This document shows positions 11,149-33,524 of a DNA stretch of 64,000 nt, piece after piece (positions within the stretch are counted from its first letter, which is position 1; the number at the start of each line of letters is the position of its first letter). The notes below the pieces were generated by a model. That model did no database searches. It was given only the letters and a program-made list of their open reading frames with translations, and was not told where the DNA came from. The DNA is from Beta vulgaris subsp. vulgaris (taxonomy: Eukaryota > Streptophyta > Magnoliopsida > Caryophyllales > Amaranthaceae). Position numbers and translations under genes: made by a program. The stretch lies in the NCBI RefSeq assembly GCF_026745355.1, contig NC_079206.1, positions 15,645,943-15,709,942 on the forward strand, given 5' to 3'.

Positions 11149-11826
11149 CATATGAAGTATATAGGTGTGGAATTTGCCCAACAAGAGTCGTGTCACATAT
11201 GGGATTTATTTGATGTCGGGAACTTCAAAATCAATGTCGGAAAATAAGACAAAGTTATATCTCGCAAAAAAATTTAAGGTTTTAAGTTGCCAAAAGATTT
11301 TGAAAATGTTGTTTTACTCAAAAATTGATATTTTGACAAATTTCTTATCATTTCAAATAAATTTTGAAAAAAGTTCTTATATGTTGCGTGAAGATAAAAT
11401 GATGATATAAGAGTACCAAATAAGAACAAAAAAAATTCATCAGGGAGACAGAAGTGATAGTAGTGGTGTCAGAAACAGATATGATCGTTAGGTCAACCTG
11501 ATTCTGACCTGACTTCAACCTGGTTCGACCTGTGAGGGTTAGTCTTCAGACCAGACCGAAACCTGACCTGAGATTACCCAGGCCTGACCGGCACCCAGCA
11601 AGATTATATCTTGACTTGTTCAGACATACCTGCTTTCAAACCCGAACCCGACCTTATTCAACAAGATATTATTAAAATTCAATTTTTTTATATATCTACA
11701 AAATCATTTAAATATGTTAATTTATAAATTTGCTTACATTTAATAATTAATTAAATAAAAAATAAAATTACATTTAATTTGACATTTAAGGGTTACACTT
11801 TCAATATCATGTATTGGTTTATATTA
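11149..11826. other. Intergenic; degenerate GACCTGACC-rich repeat
   Basis: No gene. From about 11497 to 11650 there are many loose copies of a GACCTGAC/CCCGACC motif. A similar stretch lies at 13740-14050. They could be the ends of one decayed hAT-like element, but I could not define termini. Confidence 0.35.
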
Positions 11827-12170
11827 CTCCCTCCGTCCCAAAATATAGTTCTCATTTCCACTTTAGGTGTCCCAAAATACAGTTCCCATTTCCATATTTA
11901 GTTCCACATTTTTTCGTAATTTGTCTAGAAAAACCGTGTCTCATCATTTATTTGCTTCTTGAATTTTGTTTTTTCCTTTGTTTATTCAACCAAAATGTTA
12001 CAATTAATGCTCTTTCACCAATTATTCTCCACTCTCTCTCCTAAATTCATCTTTTCCCATAAAACAATTATTTAAATAAATAAAAAATCTTTACTATCCC
12101 TCTTATATTCTACTTGCATAAATTATCGTGAAAAAAGGGAAATGGGAACTATATTTTGGGACGGAGGGAG
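11827..12170. mobile_element. Stowaway MITE, 344 bp
   Basis: Ends are CTCCCTCCGTCCCAAAATATAGTTC and its near-perfect reverse complement GAACTATATTTTGGGACGGAGGGAG, flanked by TA on both sides. The left part contains a second, inner copy of the terminal motif (TGTCCCAAAATACAGTTCCCA). A truncated relative lies at 19831-20045. Confidence 0.92.
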
Positions 12171-12294
12171 TATTATTTTCATTTATTTTTGAATTATTTG
12201 TGTATATTACTTTCTTGTTTTAGTTTGACATGTATTGATGTATATTATTAAAGTCACAACATGTATGATGTATATATATACGAAGTATATATCA

Positions 12295-12425
12295 ACATTT
12301 TTTGCTTATCCGAATCTTTGATGTAATTTTAGTACATAACATTTTTTGCTCATCCAAATCTTTGATGTAATTTTAGTACATAACATTTTTTGCTTATCCA
12401 AATCTTTGATGTAATTTTAGTACAT
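12295..12425. repeat. 44-bp tandem repeat, three units
   Basis: The unit starts acattttttgct(t/c)atcc and ends ttttagtacata. It begins at 12295, 12339 and 12383, with one or two substitutions between units. Confidence 0.9.
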
Positions 12426-12485
12426 GTCAGTTTTGAAAATGTGGATGAGATTATTTGATCGCTTTTTGGCTATTAGTTTCTTAGT

Positions 12486-12799
12486 ATACCTTTGTTTCCT
12501 AAAGATCTTCCTTGTTACTGTTACTACAGATACCAATGAGAATTAATTTTTGTGGGTGTGGGGTGGGTAAAGTAGGAGAGAGAAAGGGGTTAAGATAAAT
12601 AAACAAATAAAAAGAGATTAAAGGAGGAGAGAGAAAGAGAGTAAAATTGAATTAATAATACAATGGTGGACCATATGATAGGTACATGAGAGGGTAAAAA
12701 GGGGGAAAAATTCCAAATAAGGAATAAAGTAAAAGACGGAAGATCTTTTGGAAACACACTTAAACGGAAAGAGGGGAGATCTTTAGGAAACGGAGGGAG
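12486..12799. mobile_element. Inverted-repeat MITE, degraded left end
   Basis: The right end, as reverse complement, reads CTCCCTCCGTTTCCTAAAGATCT; the left reads ATACCTTTGTTTCCTAAAGATCT. The matching 14-bp core TTTCCTAAAGATCT and the Stowaway-like tip support one element of about 314 bp. The left TA is lost. A second GGAAGATCTTTTGGAAAC motif lies inside the right arm. Confidence 0.65.
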
Positions 12800-14791
12800 T
12801 ACTTACTAATGCCGTCTTATTAATTTACTTGTTGCTTTGCATAATACAAATGCTTCCATAAAATACTATAGTTTAATTATTACTCAACATAAAATTAAGA
12901 TTTTAGCTTGTTTGATTGAAGAACAAAGTTAGGTAATTGAATCGAGATAATATAATATTATAAATTAATTCAAAATACAATATCTATACCACTCTCATAC
13001 AATTTACAAAAATCAAATTGCTGAATTTATAAACAGCAAGCCAGCAAATGCAGCAGCAGGCCACCAAAATGCACCAGCAGGCCACCAACAATATCCAACA
13101 AACCAGCAGCATCCAACAAGCAACATCAACACATGACCACGAAGATTTTTAAAAATTTAAATTTTTTAGGCTCTCAGATCTTATAAGAAGTTTTAAGAAA
13201 TTGTTACCAGAAGAATTATCCTCCAGCACTTGACTCCATCAACATCACAAAATATAAATATATAAACGAGCCACAAAACACTATGGGCAGGCGGCAATTC
13301 CTAAGCTCATAAAATGTCTTTGGCTCTCAAATGTGTATCATGTTCGTAATTAGATGTCTAGAAAAAGCGCCGCCTCACAGAGCTAGGGGCAACAAATACA
13401 TAACTAATTTTGGAATTGAGAGTCAAAAATATGGGTCAATTCTATCAAAGATAATATCAAACCAACAAAGTAGCACCATCCTACAAGCACCACAACAACC
13501 ACCACAACAACCACCACAATCAAAGCAACATAACATGGGCATCAACAAAAAGAGAGCAAATGAATCACGGAATAGAATCAAAGTCAATATCACTAGGTTC
13601 AACAAAAACTCCAACATCAAGAGTTCCTTCATCCTCAATTGGGGAATAACACAATCGAGATAACACATAACACAATCTTAATACTTTTATCGATCTTAAT
13701 ACTTTTATTAATATGATTCGTTTACAAAATACATAACACAATCGAGATGGCCTGATCAGGAGTTGCCCGAAGTTGAATTGACGTTCAGTAGCGGATGGAC
13801 CCGATGTGATCGAGCTAAGGTCATTACTAATTCAACCCGAGTACATTTGACTTAACTCAACCGTACATGAAACCTAAATACGACCCGTGCAAACCCGGCA
13901 AAAAATGTCAACGGCGATCACACCCGGGAATCAATCGACTTGTAAATGGAACGCTCAGACCTGTCCGGCACTCGGGGATCCAATGATTCAAATATGTTCG
14001 ACCTAGTTGAAAAAAACCTAACCAATCATGGCCTGGAGCACTGACAATCATAATCCTGGTTCACCATGAGTATACCCATAACCTGTTTGAGAACATGTTT
14101 TGACACCACTAAGTGTTGGTGATACATTGGTACCATAAGGAATCACTTTTATGATAGGACTTTGAAGGGTTGTAAACTTTTAATGGTGCTTTCCCATCAC
14201 CAATGATACTCTTGTATTTGCATTTGTACGTTTTATAGATTAATTAGGACATAAAGAGAGATGCTTTTATTTTGGAACTTATAGTTATCCTAGCATCTGA
14301 ACAAAATGCCATATCTCAAGTTCGGTTTATTATCACGTCTCAGTAAAGAGGCTATAGAACAAGTTATATCACCAGGCATCAGATCATCATGGTGAGAACA
14401 TCTTTTGAGTCAGAGGCAACAAGGTATCTTCTAGTTAAGAGACCGAAGTGGATGCACGAATTACGTCACGTATCTATTAATGTCGTAACTCATAAACAAT
14501 AATTCGCTCTCTTCATAATAATTGTAAAACCATCAAATTCAGAATATGATCTACAAGTTCATAAGTCTCGTTTACGTGTGTGCAGAATAATGACAATATA
14601 ACAATGGAAGTTGGGATGGAGCTTCAAAAGAATAACCCTAAATGGATAACATAAACAAAGGCTAGCATAAATTTAGTTATCTACTCTCTAATACTTTGCC
14701 ATATTACATAAGACGTATGATTTAGACAAGCACCTAAAGCAAAGGAGAAAAAGAATCCAACAAATATGACAGGAGTAGAGAAGAAAGAATT
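12800..14791. other. Intergenic between two minus-strand genes
   Basis: No gene or RNA was found. It includes a CAG/CCACCA-rich stretch (13030-13110), a CCACAACAA simple repeat (about 13485-13520) and a second GACCTG/CGACC-rich block (13740-14050). The last 300 bases may hold the 3' UTR of the BSK2-like gene. Confidence 0.45.
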
Positions 14792-25166
<10,375 letters not shown>

Positions 25167-25639
25167 AACTTTCTTTCACATTATCAATTAAAGGAGAAAA
25201 AAAATCTGGGAATTCTTAATATTAAGTTGGATCAACATTCACAACAGTAAAGTGAAGAGTGGTTTGAACTTTGAAATTAAAAGTTTTTAAGTGAAGTAAG
25301 AAAAGCAGAAGAAGGAATGAGCAAAAACTGCAGAGAAAGAGACAGTAGAAAAAAGAAAGTGGGGGTAAGTAATTAATTTGTGACAAAGTGAACAGGTGAG
25401 AGTTGAGGGAGAAGGTCACATGATTAAAGCATGATGAGCACGTGCCGGAGGAGTTGAGGGGATTGGAGAGGGAACTGACCACTATCAGTGAGGGAAGGCA
25501 CAAGGCAGTGTGTGAAACTAAGCATTTAAAGTTATGGGAATCTCTTTTGGTTGGGAAAATAACGAGAGAAGAGGGTGGTTGAAAATTTTAAGATTAAACT
25601 TTTAATGTTTAGTTGTAAATTGGTTGTTTATGATTCTAT
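25167..25639 (-). promoter_or_regulatory. 5' leader and proximal promoter region of the BSK2-like gene
   Basis: Between the start codon at 25166 and a Mutator-type MITE at 25649 there are only about 470 bases. They are rich in CT on the minus strand (many TTTCTTC/CTCTC runs), as in plant TATA-less promoters. No clear TATA box or named element was found. Confidence 0.4.
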
Positions 25640-25648
25640 GAAAGTTGC

Positions 25649-26168
25649 GAGGAATGATAAACCTCTTTTTGCTAGATGTTTGCAAACATCTAGTAGGGGT
25701 AAAACTGTCAATATATATAGGAAATAGTTGTCCGTCAAATAAAAAAGTTATCTCGAAAATTGCAAAGTGTCAGTCAAACCAAAAAGTAGTCGCGAAGATT
25801 CCGATGCTAAAAAATAGTGTTCATGCTACTAAAACTAGTGTTCGTGTAACTAAAAATAGTGTTCATGCAACTAACAAATAGTGTTCATGAAATATAAAAT
25901 AGTGTTTTATTCATCTTCTATTTCATGGGACCCATATCACCAAAAAGTTATCTCAAAAATTGCAGAGTGTCAGTCAAACCAAAAAGTAGTCGCGAAAATT
26001 TCGATGCTAAAAAATAGTGCTCATGCTACTAAAACTAGTGTTCGTGTAACTAAAAATAGTGTTCATGCAACTAACAAATAGTGTTCATGAAATATAAATA
26101 GTGTTTTTATTCCTCTTTATCTGCTAGATGTTTGCAAACATCTAGCAAAAAGAGGTTTATCATTCCTC
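25649..26168. mobile_element. Mutator-type MITE upstream of the BSK2-like gene
   Basis: The first 44 bases (GAGGAATGATAAACCTC, TTTTTGCTAGATG..) recur as a perfect inverted repeat at the right end. The perfect 9-bp direct repeat gaaagttgc flanks it (25640-25648, 26169-26177). Each arm contains the palindrome CTAGATGTTTGCAAACATCTAG. Inside are two direct copies of a block of about 155 bp (25741-25895 and 25939-26096) rich in AATAGTGTTCATG. It is non-coding. Confidence 0.9.
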
Positions 26169-26299
26169 GAAAGTTGCATAGATGTTAACGAAAATGCTAG
26201 GATGTGTGTTTTCTTCATTAGAAATTTCTTATGGAGGTAGGTAGAATTGAACTTATATAAATTTAGAATGTACAATAAAAATTAAAAATTGCATAGTAT

Positions 26300-26375
26300 A
26301 GGATTTGATCTCGTGATTTCAAGTTCATATATACTAAAGTTTTAACCACTAGATCAGGTTGTATTGTATTGTCCG
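26300..26375 (-). mobile_element. SINE-like fragment
   Basis: The minus strand has an A-box-like TGATCTAGTGGTTAAAAC and a B-box-like GAGATCAAATCC, as in degraded tRNA-derived SINEs. No tail or duplication was seen. Confidence 0.3.
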
Positions 26376-26442
26376 GACCTGATAACTAGTTATTATATAA
26401 AAGTTGGACGAACAAGACTTTTTTTTAAGGGGAAATATAAAA

Positions 26443-26794
26443 GGAAAAATGACAATAAGGGTATGAACTTTGGGTGATAATTTTTAAAAGGTCTGAACTA
26501 TCGATTAACCTGTGTAGGTCTCAACTTTATGAGGTTTTAACTTTTAGCGGGCCTAGGTGACTTAAAACTGACCAATTTTTTAAAAGTCTCACCTAGTTCC
26601 TACTTCCCTCCTTCAATTAAGCCTTTGGTATGACCCAAGTTTTACAAGTTATGACCTATTAAGCCAGTTTCAAGTCACTAAGGCCCGCTAAAAGTTAAGA
26701 CCCCCTAAAGTTGGGACCCTACACAAGTTAATCAATATTTTAGACCTTTTAAAAATTATCACTCAAAGTTGAGACCTCTATTGTCAATTTTTTC
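26443..26794. mobile_element. Mutator-type MITE, 352 bp
   Basis: Inverted ends GGAAAAATGACAATAAGGGT and, reversed, GAAAAAATTGACAATAGAGGT continue as long matching arms (TGATAATTTTTAAAAGGTCT, CTTTTAGCGGGCC). The 9-bp repeat aatataaaa flanks it (26434-26442, 26795-26803). Confidence 0.85.
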
Positions 26795-27159
26795 AATATA
26801 AAATTCCTTACTTGAAAGTCATACGCCATTTACATTCAATATTAAAGATAAATGCAACAAAACCTAATTGATCAAATTAAGTTCTTCTAAGATATAATTA
26901 TGACAATATTTAACTAGATTCGACAATATATTATAGTCTTTTTTTGTTCACTGAATCATGCAAACTTATATGAGACAACATCTATCTTTATTGGACCGTG
27001 TAGATAGGGTATGAAAATGTAAGACTGGTTGCACATTTATACAACAAATTATCAATGAATTGTATTTTTCCAACAAACCACAAAAACACAAACTTCAAAC
27101 TATGTAAGAAGTTCATTGAGCAAATTTAGTGTGTGTTAGGACACCTATGTTTTCAATAA

Positions 27160-28127
27160 TGCTAAATGGTACCCAACTAGGTTGTGCTTAGAGAGGCCTA
27201 AGGCAGGGGACCCAATGTCCCCTCTGCTCTTTACCCTCTGTATGGAATACCTGGATAGGATATTGGCCTATGTAGGAGAGTTGGAGGGGTTTAAATATCA
27301 TGCTCAATGTAAGAAGTCTAAAGCTAAAACACTTTTGTTTTGCTGACTACTTATTGTTGTTCTGTCATGGAGACTTCAGGTCTATCTATACTCTTCTTCA
27401 AGGATTTCTAATGTTCTCAAATGCATCAATTGTGGAGTTTAATAATCAAAAATTTGAGGTGTATTATGTAGGGATGTCTAAGTTGAAAATCCAAATAGTG
27501 ACTGAAGTTAGTGGGTTTAAAATTGAGAAGTTGTCTTTCAGGTACCTTGAGGTACCTATTTTAACCTCAAAACTAAAAGTAAAGGATTGTCAAGCTCTCA
27601 TTGAGAAGATGGTGAGTAGAATTAGGGTGTGGAGCACTCGTAACTTGTCATTTGCAGCTAGATATCATATTGTTAATAGTGTTTTAATGAGCATTCACAC
27701 TTATTGGGGCCAGTTGTTTATTATTCCCAAGAGTGCTAAAAGAAGTAGACTCCATTTACAGATGTTTTTTGTGGTCTGGGTCTCATAATGATACAAGAGT
27801 TGGAGATGTTGCCTTTATGAAAATCCAAAAATGCAGGAGGGCTTGGGTTTAGAGAAACCTAGAAATGCAATATGACTGCAGTTAGTAATTAAGCTAGCTT
27901 GTGTGGTTACTCAGAAAAAAGATAACTTGTGGGTGAAGTGGGTGAATGAAATCTACATTAAGGAATCCACATGGAGTTTATATGTAGCCCCAAGTAGTGC
28001 TAGTTGGGCTTGGAAGTATGCGTGCCAAAAGACTTTGATGAATGAAAAAAAGAATAGTGAGCAGTGGCTTGTGGACTCTCAATTCAGTATCAAACAACAT
28101 TACAAAGCTCTCTCGGGTGAAGGTAGG
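27160..28127 (+). pseudogene. LINE reverse transcriptase remnant, 5' part
   Basis: This is a decayed plant L1-type non-LTR retrotransposon. Readable blocks are GDPMSPLLFTLCMEYLDRIL (reverse transcriptase motif), CFADYLLLFCHGDF, where the catalytic FADD has become FADY, and the later 'TYWGQLFIIPKSA' and zf-RVT-like region. Several frame changes and stops occur. At 28127 it is cut by an LTR retrotransposon, and it continues at 36310. The longest open piece is 27300-27788. Confidence 0.85.
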
Positions 28128-30912
28128 TGTAACGCCCCGAAAATTCATAACCTTAATTAAACACAATTGCACATACTTGCAGCGGAAATGGAACTTAAGC
28201 ATGTGGGATATGGCCCACTAATACAATGCAACCTTAAATAGTCCTTGATATCTATACATAAATACTTGACCCAATAATAATAATAATTTCTCCAACATCA
28301 GATACCGCTCACTCTCCCTTGAACATGTTCCTTATTAACAGCGCACTTGCAATGGCTATGCTCATACCTAAAACAGAAAACAAAACATCATGACCGAAGC
28401 TCAGTAACATACTACCCTAACAGCGTAAATTCATTTCAATTCATTTTATTTGCAAACAGGGAGAAGAGAATATAGTAAAACATATTTCAAATTCGTAATG
28501 AAATAATAGCAAAGTAAATGATTATGAATAGCATCTTGATACCTCATAAGTTCCCATTATCTTTCCATCTTTTAGCTTGGTAACTGGCGAGTATAGACAT
28601 GTGATGACCCTCAAGGAGCCCAGCTCCCTTTTTGGGTACACCACCATGTGATGATCCTCAAGGAGCCCAGCTCCCTTTTTGGATACACCACCATGCGATG
28701 ATCCTCAAGGAGCCCCGCTCCCTTTTTGGATACACCGCTCGCACCAAAATAGCATGCGGTACCCCTCAAGGAGCCCAGCTCCCTTTTCGGATGTACGGCG
28801 GGTGCGAAGGTACGTGCACGACCATAAAGTAGATAAGCGTAACATTATACTGCCAAAACCTCTTTCACTTTTATTTATCATGTTTCGTTCGTTTAGCATT
28901 CATCGGCATAAGCCATAGATCTTTCGTAAATCATACTTGAGCATCAATAAGTCATGAGATCATCATTTACGAAACTCATTCAAAAACAATTTAATCCCAC
29001 AATCCATATAAGAATCACATCGCAAAATCCTTTACATAATTATAAACATCATTTCATAAACACATTTCGAAGGGGATCGTGGGTGTTAGCAATAGATGTT
29101 ACCTGCATTCCTGCTTAATAACCTTGAAAGCCGGGGGAGGCTGTAATATCCTTTCCATTTGATCTAACCATGAAACGACGCAACAAAATGTAAATATTCG
29201 ATTTCTTTTAACAATTGACCTTTAGTTATTGGTGTTACTTTTTGTTATCGAAGATCGTTGTTGACGCTACATATATTCATTATTTCAACCTTTATAATTA
29301 ACTTTACTTACGTTACTATAATTAATAGAATTATAATTTAACTTATCATAGGTTATCCTATTAAGTACCTTGCAATTTAATACATAAATTATCTTCAACA
29401 AGTTAATAAAACAATTTCAATTATCGTAACCCAATTAATCGTAAATTACTAACATTCCTTTATTATTTTCATATTATAAGAATATATTGATAATTACTAG
29501 GTGACGTTATTGCTAAGTTTTCTTGTTAATCCGTTTATCACACATGGTTGTCATAAATATATAATGTAATATATAAACTTAAGTGAATCTAACCAATTTC
29601 ATATTATAAAAATAAGGTGAACTATTGGTGATAATTAACCAAATTAGTTTAGTTCTTGTTGCTTGATTATAATAACTAATTAAAGAAGTAATTTAATTAA
29701 TTAGCCCATTAAATAACAAATTAAGTACATGAATCTTATTAGTGGATTTAAATAAAAATCAGATTTTACTTTGGACCAACAAGTTGAATAACATGGCTTA
29801 ATTCATTTGGGCTTGACTCATTTTAAACAAATAAAACAAAGTTGGAGGAGAGGTATTTCATACCTCTGCTCAGTGGAGCAGACCACGAAAACAGGGGAGG
29901 AAGGAGGTTGGGTGCGGCGTCGTGATGGAGCTCCGGCAGCAGGGCGGTACTGGGAGTTCTCGTCGGCGCGGAATTCCGACGTTTCTGGGCGGCGCACGAG
30001 GAGAGAGAGGGAAGCACGAGAGAGAGAGACGAGTTGGGCGAGAGGAAGGGTGGGCGAACGAAGGAGGATAACGTGCGGGTGAGTGACGGTGTGGTTGTTG
30101 TGTGTGGCGGCAGAAGTACGACGGCAGTGGTGCTGCGGTGGGGGTTGTGGTGGCTGACCGAAACAGAGGAGCAAGTAAAAAAAACAGAAGCTTTGGGGGA
30201 TTTGGGTGGCTTTTTCCGGCGAGGTTTAGTGGGTTTCCGGCGAAGACTCAAGTGGTTTGAGTGAATGGTTTGAGGAGATGAACATGGCTATTTATAGCCA
30301 TAGTTGAGTTTCAATTTCTGCCAAATGAATTGATGGAATTGAATTATCAAAAATGGGTTATTGGGTGATTTTGGTTGAGAAATGAATTTTCTATGAATAT
30401 GAGTTTGATTGAGCAAGGATAATCCATTTTAGAGTTAGAGTTCATGGTGGGTTTGAGTATAAAAATCAGATTTTTAGTGGATTTGTATTGAATTGAAGTT
30501 TCTAATTGCAATTGAGTTTGTTTTTGTGAAAAAATCTGATTTGGATTACCATTTCCGTTGTCGGGTTGTTTTGGAAAAACAATGAAACAGTAGCATATGT
30601 TTTTGATTTTTTTTTCTTTTTCTTTTTCTTTTCTTTTCTCTTTTTCTTTTCTTTTCTCCTTTTTCTTTTTGAATCCTAATACTATTATTTTGTAAAGAAA
30701 TCAATTTGTTTACTACTTTTTTCCTTACTCTAATTTATTGTTAATGTCTAATCTAACATAACTTTATTATTATTTGTAACTTTAACGATTTAATTATCAT
30801 TATGTGAATATAGAGTAACAAAATTTCAATAATAACTTATGATTAAAGGAAAAATTTAGCCACTAATTATTATTATATAATTTAAGAAAGTTTAAATTTT
30901 CGGGATATTACA
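28128..30912 (-). repeat. 3' LTR of the chromovirus-derived element
   Basis: On the minus strand it starts TGTAATATCCCG and ends GGGGCGTTACA. It contains a four-unit, 47-bp tandem repeat at 28601-28795 and a CT/GA-rich block near 30610-30670. A GC-rich stretch with overlapping open frames on both strands (29807-30264) resembles a leader rather than a gene. Confidence 0.93.
28601..28795. repeat. 47-bp tandem repeat in the LTR
   Basis: Four units starting at 28601, 28648, 28695 and about 28755, each with CCTCAAGGAGCCC(A/C)GCTCCC. The GGGAGCTGGGCTCC part is a near-palindrome. The same array is in the other LTR (33997-34186), and three units in reverse are in the solo LTR (about 42291-42420). 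Confidence 0.88.
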
Positions 30913-31066
30913 TCCTCTCCCCCTTAGAAAAAGTTTCGTCCTCGAAACTTAATAATGATAGCCAATAATCATATTTTCATTTACTCATATATACATATAT
31001 ACAGGCACATAATTTCAAAGTCAAATATTCACATGCATATTATGAGTAACTTCACAGAATCATCAT

Positions 31067-31187
31067 CTAAGCAAAGAGGTGAGAGTATTTCGTTTTCATT
31101 TGATCTTTTACTTCCCAAGTGGCTTCTGACGACGAATGGTTAGCCCATAGGACTTTTACCATAGGGATTATTGTATTCCTAAGTTTG

Positions 31188-31219
<32 letters not shown>

Positions 31220-31408
31220 CTCGTCGAACGAGAACTTCAATTGGTCTTTCTACATACGTTAGGTCATTTCTAAGCTCTAGGAGTTCGTGTTGAATCACAC
31301 GATTAGGATCTAGTATGTATTTTCTCAGCATTGACACATTAAAGCATTGTGGACTCTATCCAAATCTGTCGGCAGCGCTAAACGGTAAGCTATTTCGCTG
31401 ACTCGCTC
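31067..31408 (-). pseudogene. Gypsy polyprotein C-terminus with chromodomain, decayed
   Basis: Reading from 31408 down, the frame begins ERVSEIAYRLALP, the conserved end of gypsy integrase. After a frame change it gives VSMLRKYILDPN and ERPIEVLVRRE, then a 31-base A run, then LRNTIIPMVKVLWANHSS and EATWEVKDQMKTKYSHLF before TAG. The last part has the chromodomain signature (VKVLW..H....ATWE...M...YP.LF), which assigns the element to the chromoviruses, probably near Tekay/Del; the lineage is inferred. Confidence 0.8.
31189..31219. repeat. 31-base poly-T (poly-A on the coding strand)
   Basis: An uninterrupted T run of 31 bases in the + strand, inside the chromodomain coding remnant, where the family has only a short lysine-rich stretch. 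Confidence 0.95.
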
Positions 31409-33509
31409 AAAAATTTCATATTTGAAACTTCATAATTCATAATATAATTAGTCAGCAGATTGGATTTCTCAACCTTGCACAACACATTTCTTTGGTCACG
31501 AAAAAATATACATTCGTACTAAGTTACTCATCTTTTTATTATGATCTAAAGCATATACGTACTTACATACGGTTCTATCAGTATTTCTAAGGCATTAAAC
31601 TTATATCTAAAAATTCAATTATTAACGACTTGTCACTAATCAGAACTAGTATTATATCATTACTCAAGAATATCATTGAATTTGATGGCTTTGAGAATAT
31701 CTCGGGATAGGGTTGGTAAGGTAAGCACTGCTTAAAGTGATTTGGTTGTACTTTCTTTCTTCCTCCAACGTATGCACCAATGATTTTTATCCAATAAGGT
31801 CATTCATCATTCAAGTAAGAGTTTAGGTTCATGTACTATCTTCACTTAATATCATTATCGCAATTTTGTTCCTTATTCAAGTCTCTATATCTATTAGTCA
31901 CATAATCTCAAAACAAATGTTACAATCCTAAAGATAATGCCAAATTCCCAAAAATCAATTTCCATGAATTCCAAAATCATTAACACAATTACTACTCGGT
32001 CCGTTCAATTTCATAGAAATCTTTAGCCCACGTTTATTTAATCGAACTTGTCCTTAATTTATAATCCCCCGTGGCTTAACTATTCCTCGCACACATCTGT
32101 AGGTCCTTTATCTTTTCACCATCCATCATTTTATAGCATGAACTTTGTCAGACTTTTGAAATCAGCAAAATTATAATATCATCTAGTAATTTCCTAAAAC
32201 CTCCAATTTTCTATTTCTTATTCATATATCCTTAATTTCAGCCGTCTTGGCAACATGTTTGATTATCACTGTCCCAAGGCTAAGCGTCTATTTTCTTAAT
32301 AATGTTGTAACATATTTCCAACCTAATTATACATTTAATTATCTGATATGAGCAAGGTTCATTTCTCGCTTTATCAACCCAGATAACGTTTATTGTTTCT
32401 CCCAACTTCAATTTTCTCCACATTCATCGTAACATGTCATTTTCCATATGAATCTGAGCACTCAGAATTATCTATTACACATTCCCAAACTTATCTGAAT
32501 AATCATACTAAGGTAATTATCATCGTCATAAAGTGTTATACCTAATTTTCCAAATACAAGATGTCTCGTCCAAAATCTTTAAAATATGATGACCTTAATA
32601 GTTAAAAACTTCTCAAAAAAAAAAAAAAAAATTCGACGTCCAAATGTTTACTTCCTAGTTATACTCCAAGTAGTTATAATATCTCCAAATGGTACATCCT
32701 TATTCCTTCAAGTTAATAAGTTGTCTAATTTCTTAAATTAATGCTTCGCTTAAAAGCCATAATTCGTTGTTTAGTAAAAACCATAACACGCAATACTAGT
32801 TCACGCCACATTTATAACGTACTTCAACTTTTAAACTCGAAATTTTCATGACTGCAATGGAGTTACTTACTTTCTAATTCCTCAAAGTAAAAATCCTAAT
32901 TTCCCTTGACAATTTTTCTTAATCAAGAGATCCTTGCACGAACTTTCATAAAATCGATCCCAAGTTACAACTTCGATAATGTCCACAATATAGTTAACCT
33001 TATATATTTATATTTCCTTATACTTAACCTTTTTATCACCCAAAAATTCATGGACTGCAATATCTCAAAGTATTCTTTATGTTATCTCGTTGACCCTTTT
33101 TGTGTCTTACTTTAATGTGAGATATACATACTCATGCTTCAAAAGGTTATTCACAAGCCATTAGTCTCTATTAGAATAATACTCTAACTTATCCATCTCA
33201 ACATCTAATTCCCCTCCAAATTCATACCTCGGTGAAACCCTCAGAAATTATCAATTCAACATCACATATCATATAATCCATTATTAACTCGAATAGCGAT
33301 CAATTATCCCCAAGATTCTCAATGCCTAATTTCTCAAAGGGTCATACCTAGGCGCAAACCTCATAAATTTCCCATTCATAATCTCATTTCTTAGACTCTA
33401 TTACCCAAATGATCATTTATTAACCTTGACTCTCTCAATATCTAATTTCCCAAATGATCGTACCTAGGCGGTGCAAAGTCTATTACTCCGCACTTCCGGC
33501 TAGGTTTCA

Positions 33510-33521
33510 GCTCTGATACCA
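33510..33521 (-). other. Primer-binding site (initiator Met tRNA type)
   Basis: TGGTATCAGAGC on the minus strand, three bases inside the LTR that starts at 33525. This is the standard primer-binding site of plant LTR retrotransposons and fixes the element's direction. Confidence 0.93.
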
Positions 33522-33524
33522 CTC

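Larger units (their letters stand above)
30924..33509. other. Internal region of the LTR element, mostly non-coding
   Basis: Apart from the chromodomain remnant at 31067-31408, this 2.6 kb has stops in all frames and no recognisable gag, protease or reverse transcriptase. Near 33180-33470 a block with 'cctcg..gaaaccctca' and 'cctaggcg' recurs three times about 100-115 bp apart. Confidence 0.6.

Noticed and set aside
13331..13668. Overlapping frames of 81 and 110 codons on both strands
   Set aside because: They cover a CCACAACAA simple repeat and have no domain, splice context or conserved look.
29807..30264. Overlapping open frames on both strands, repeated at 35198-35657
   Set aside because: They lie in the GC-rich leader part of the two LTRs; frames differ between the copies by indels and no protein family fits.
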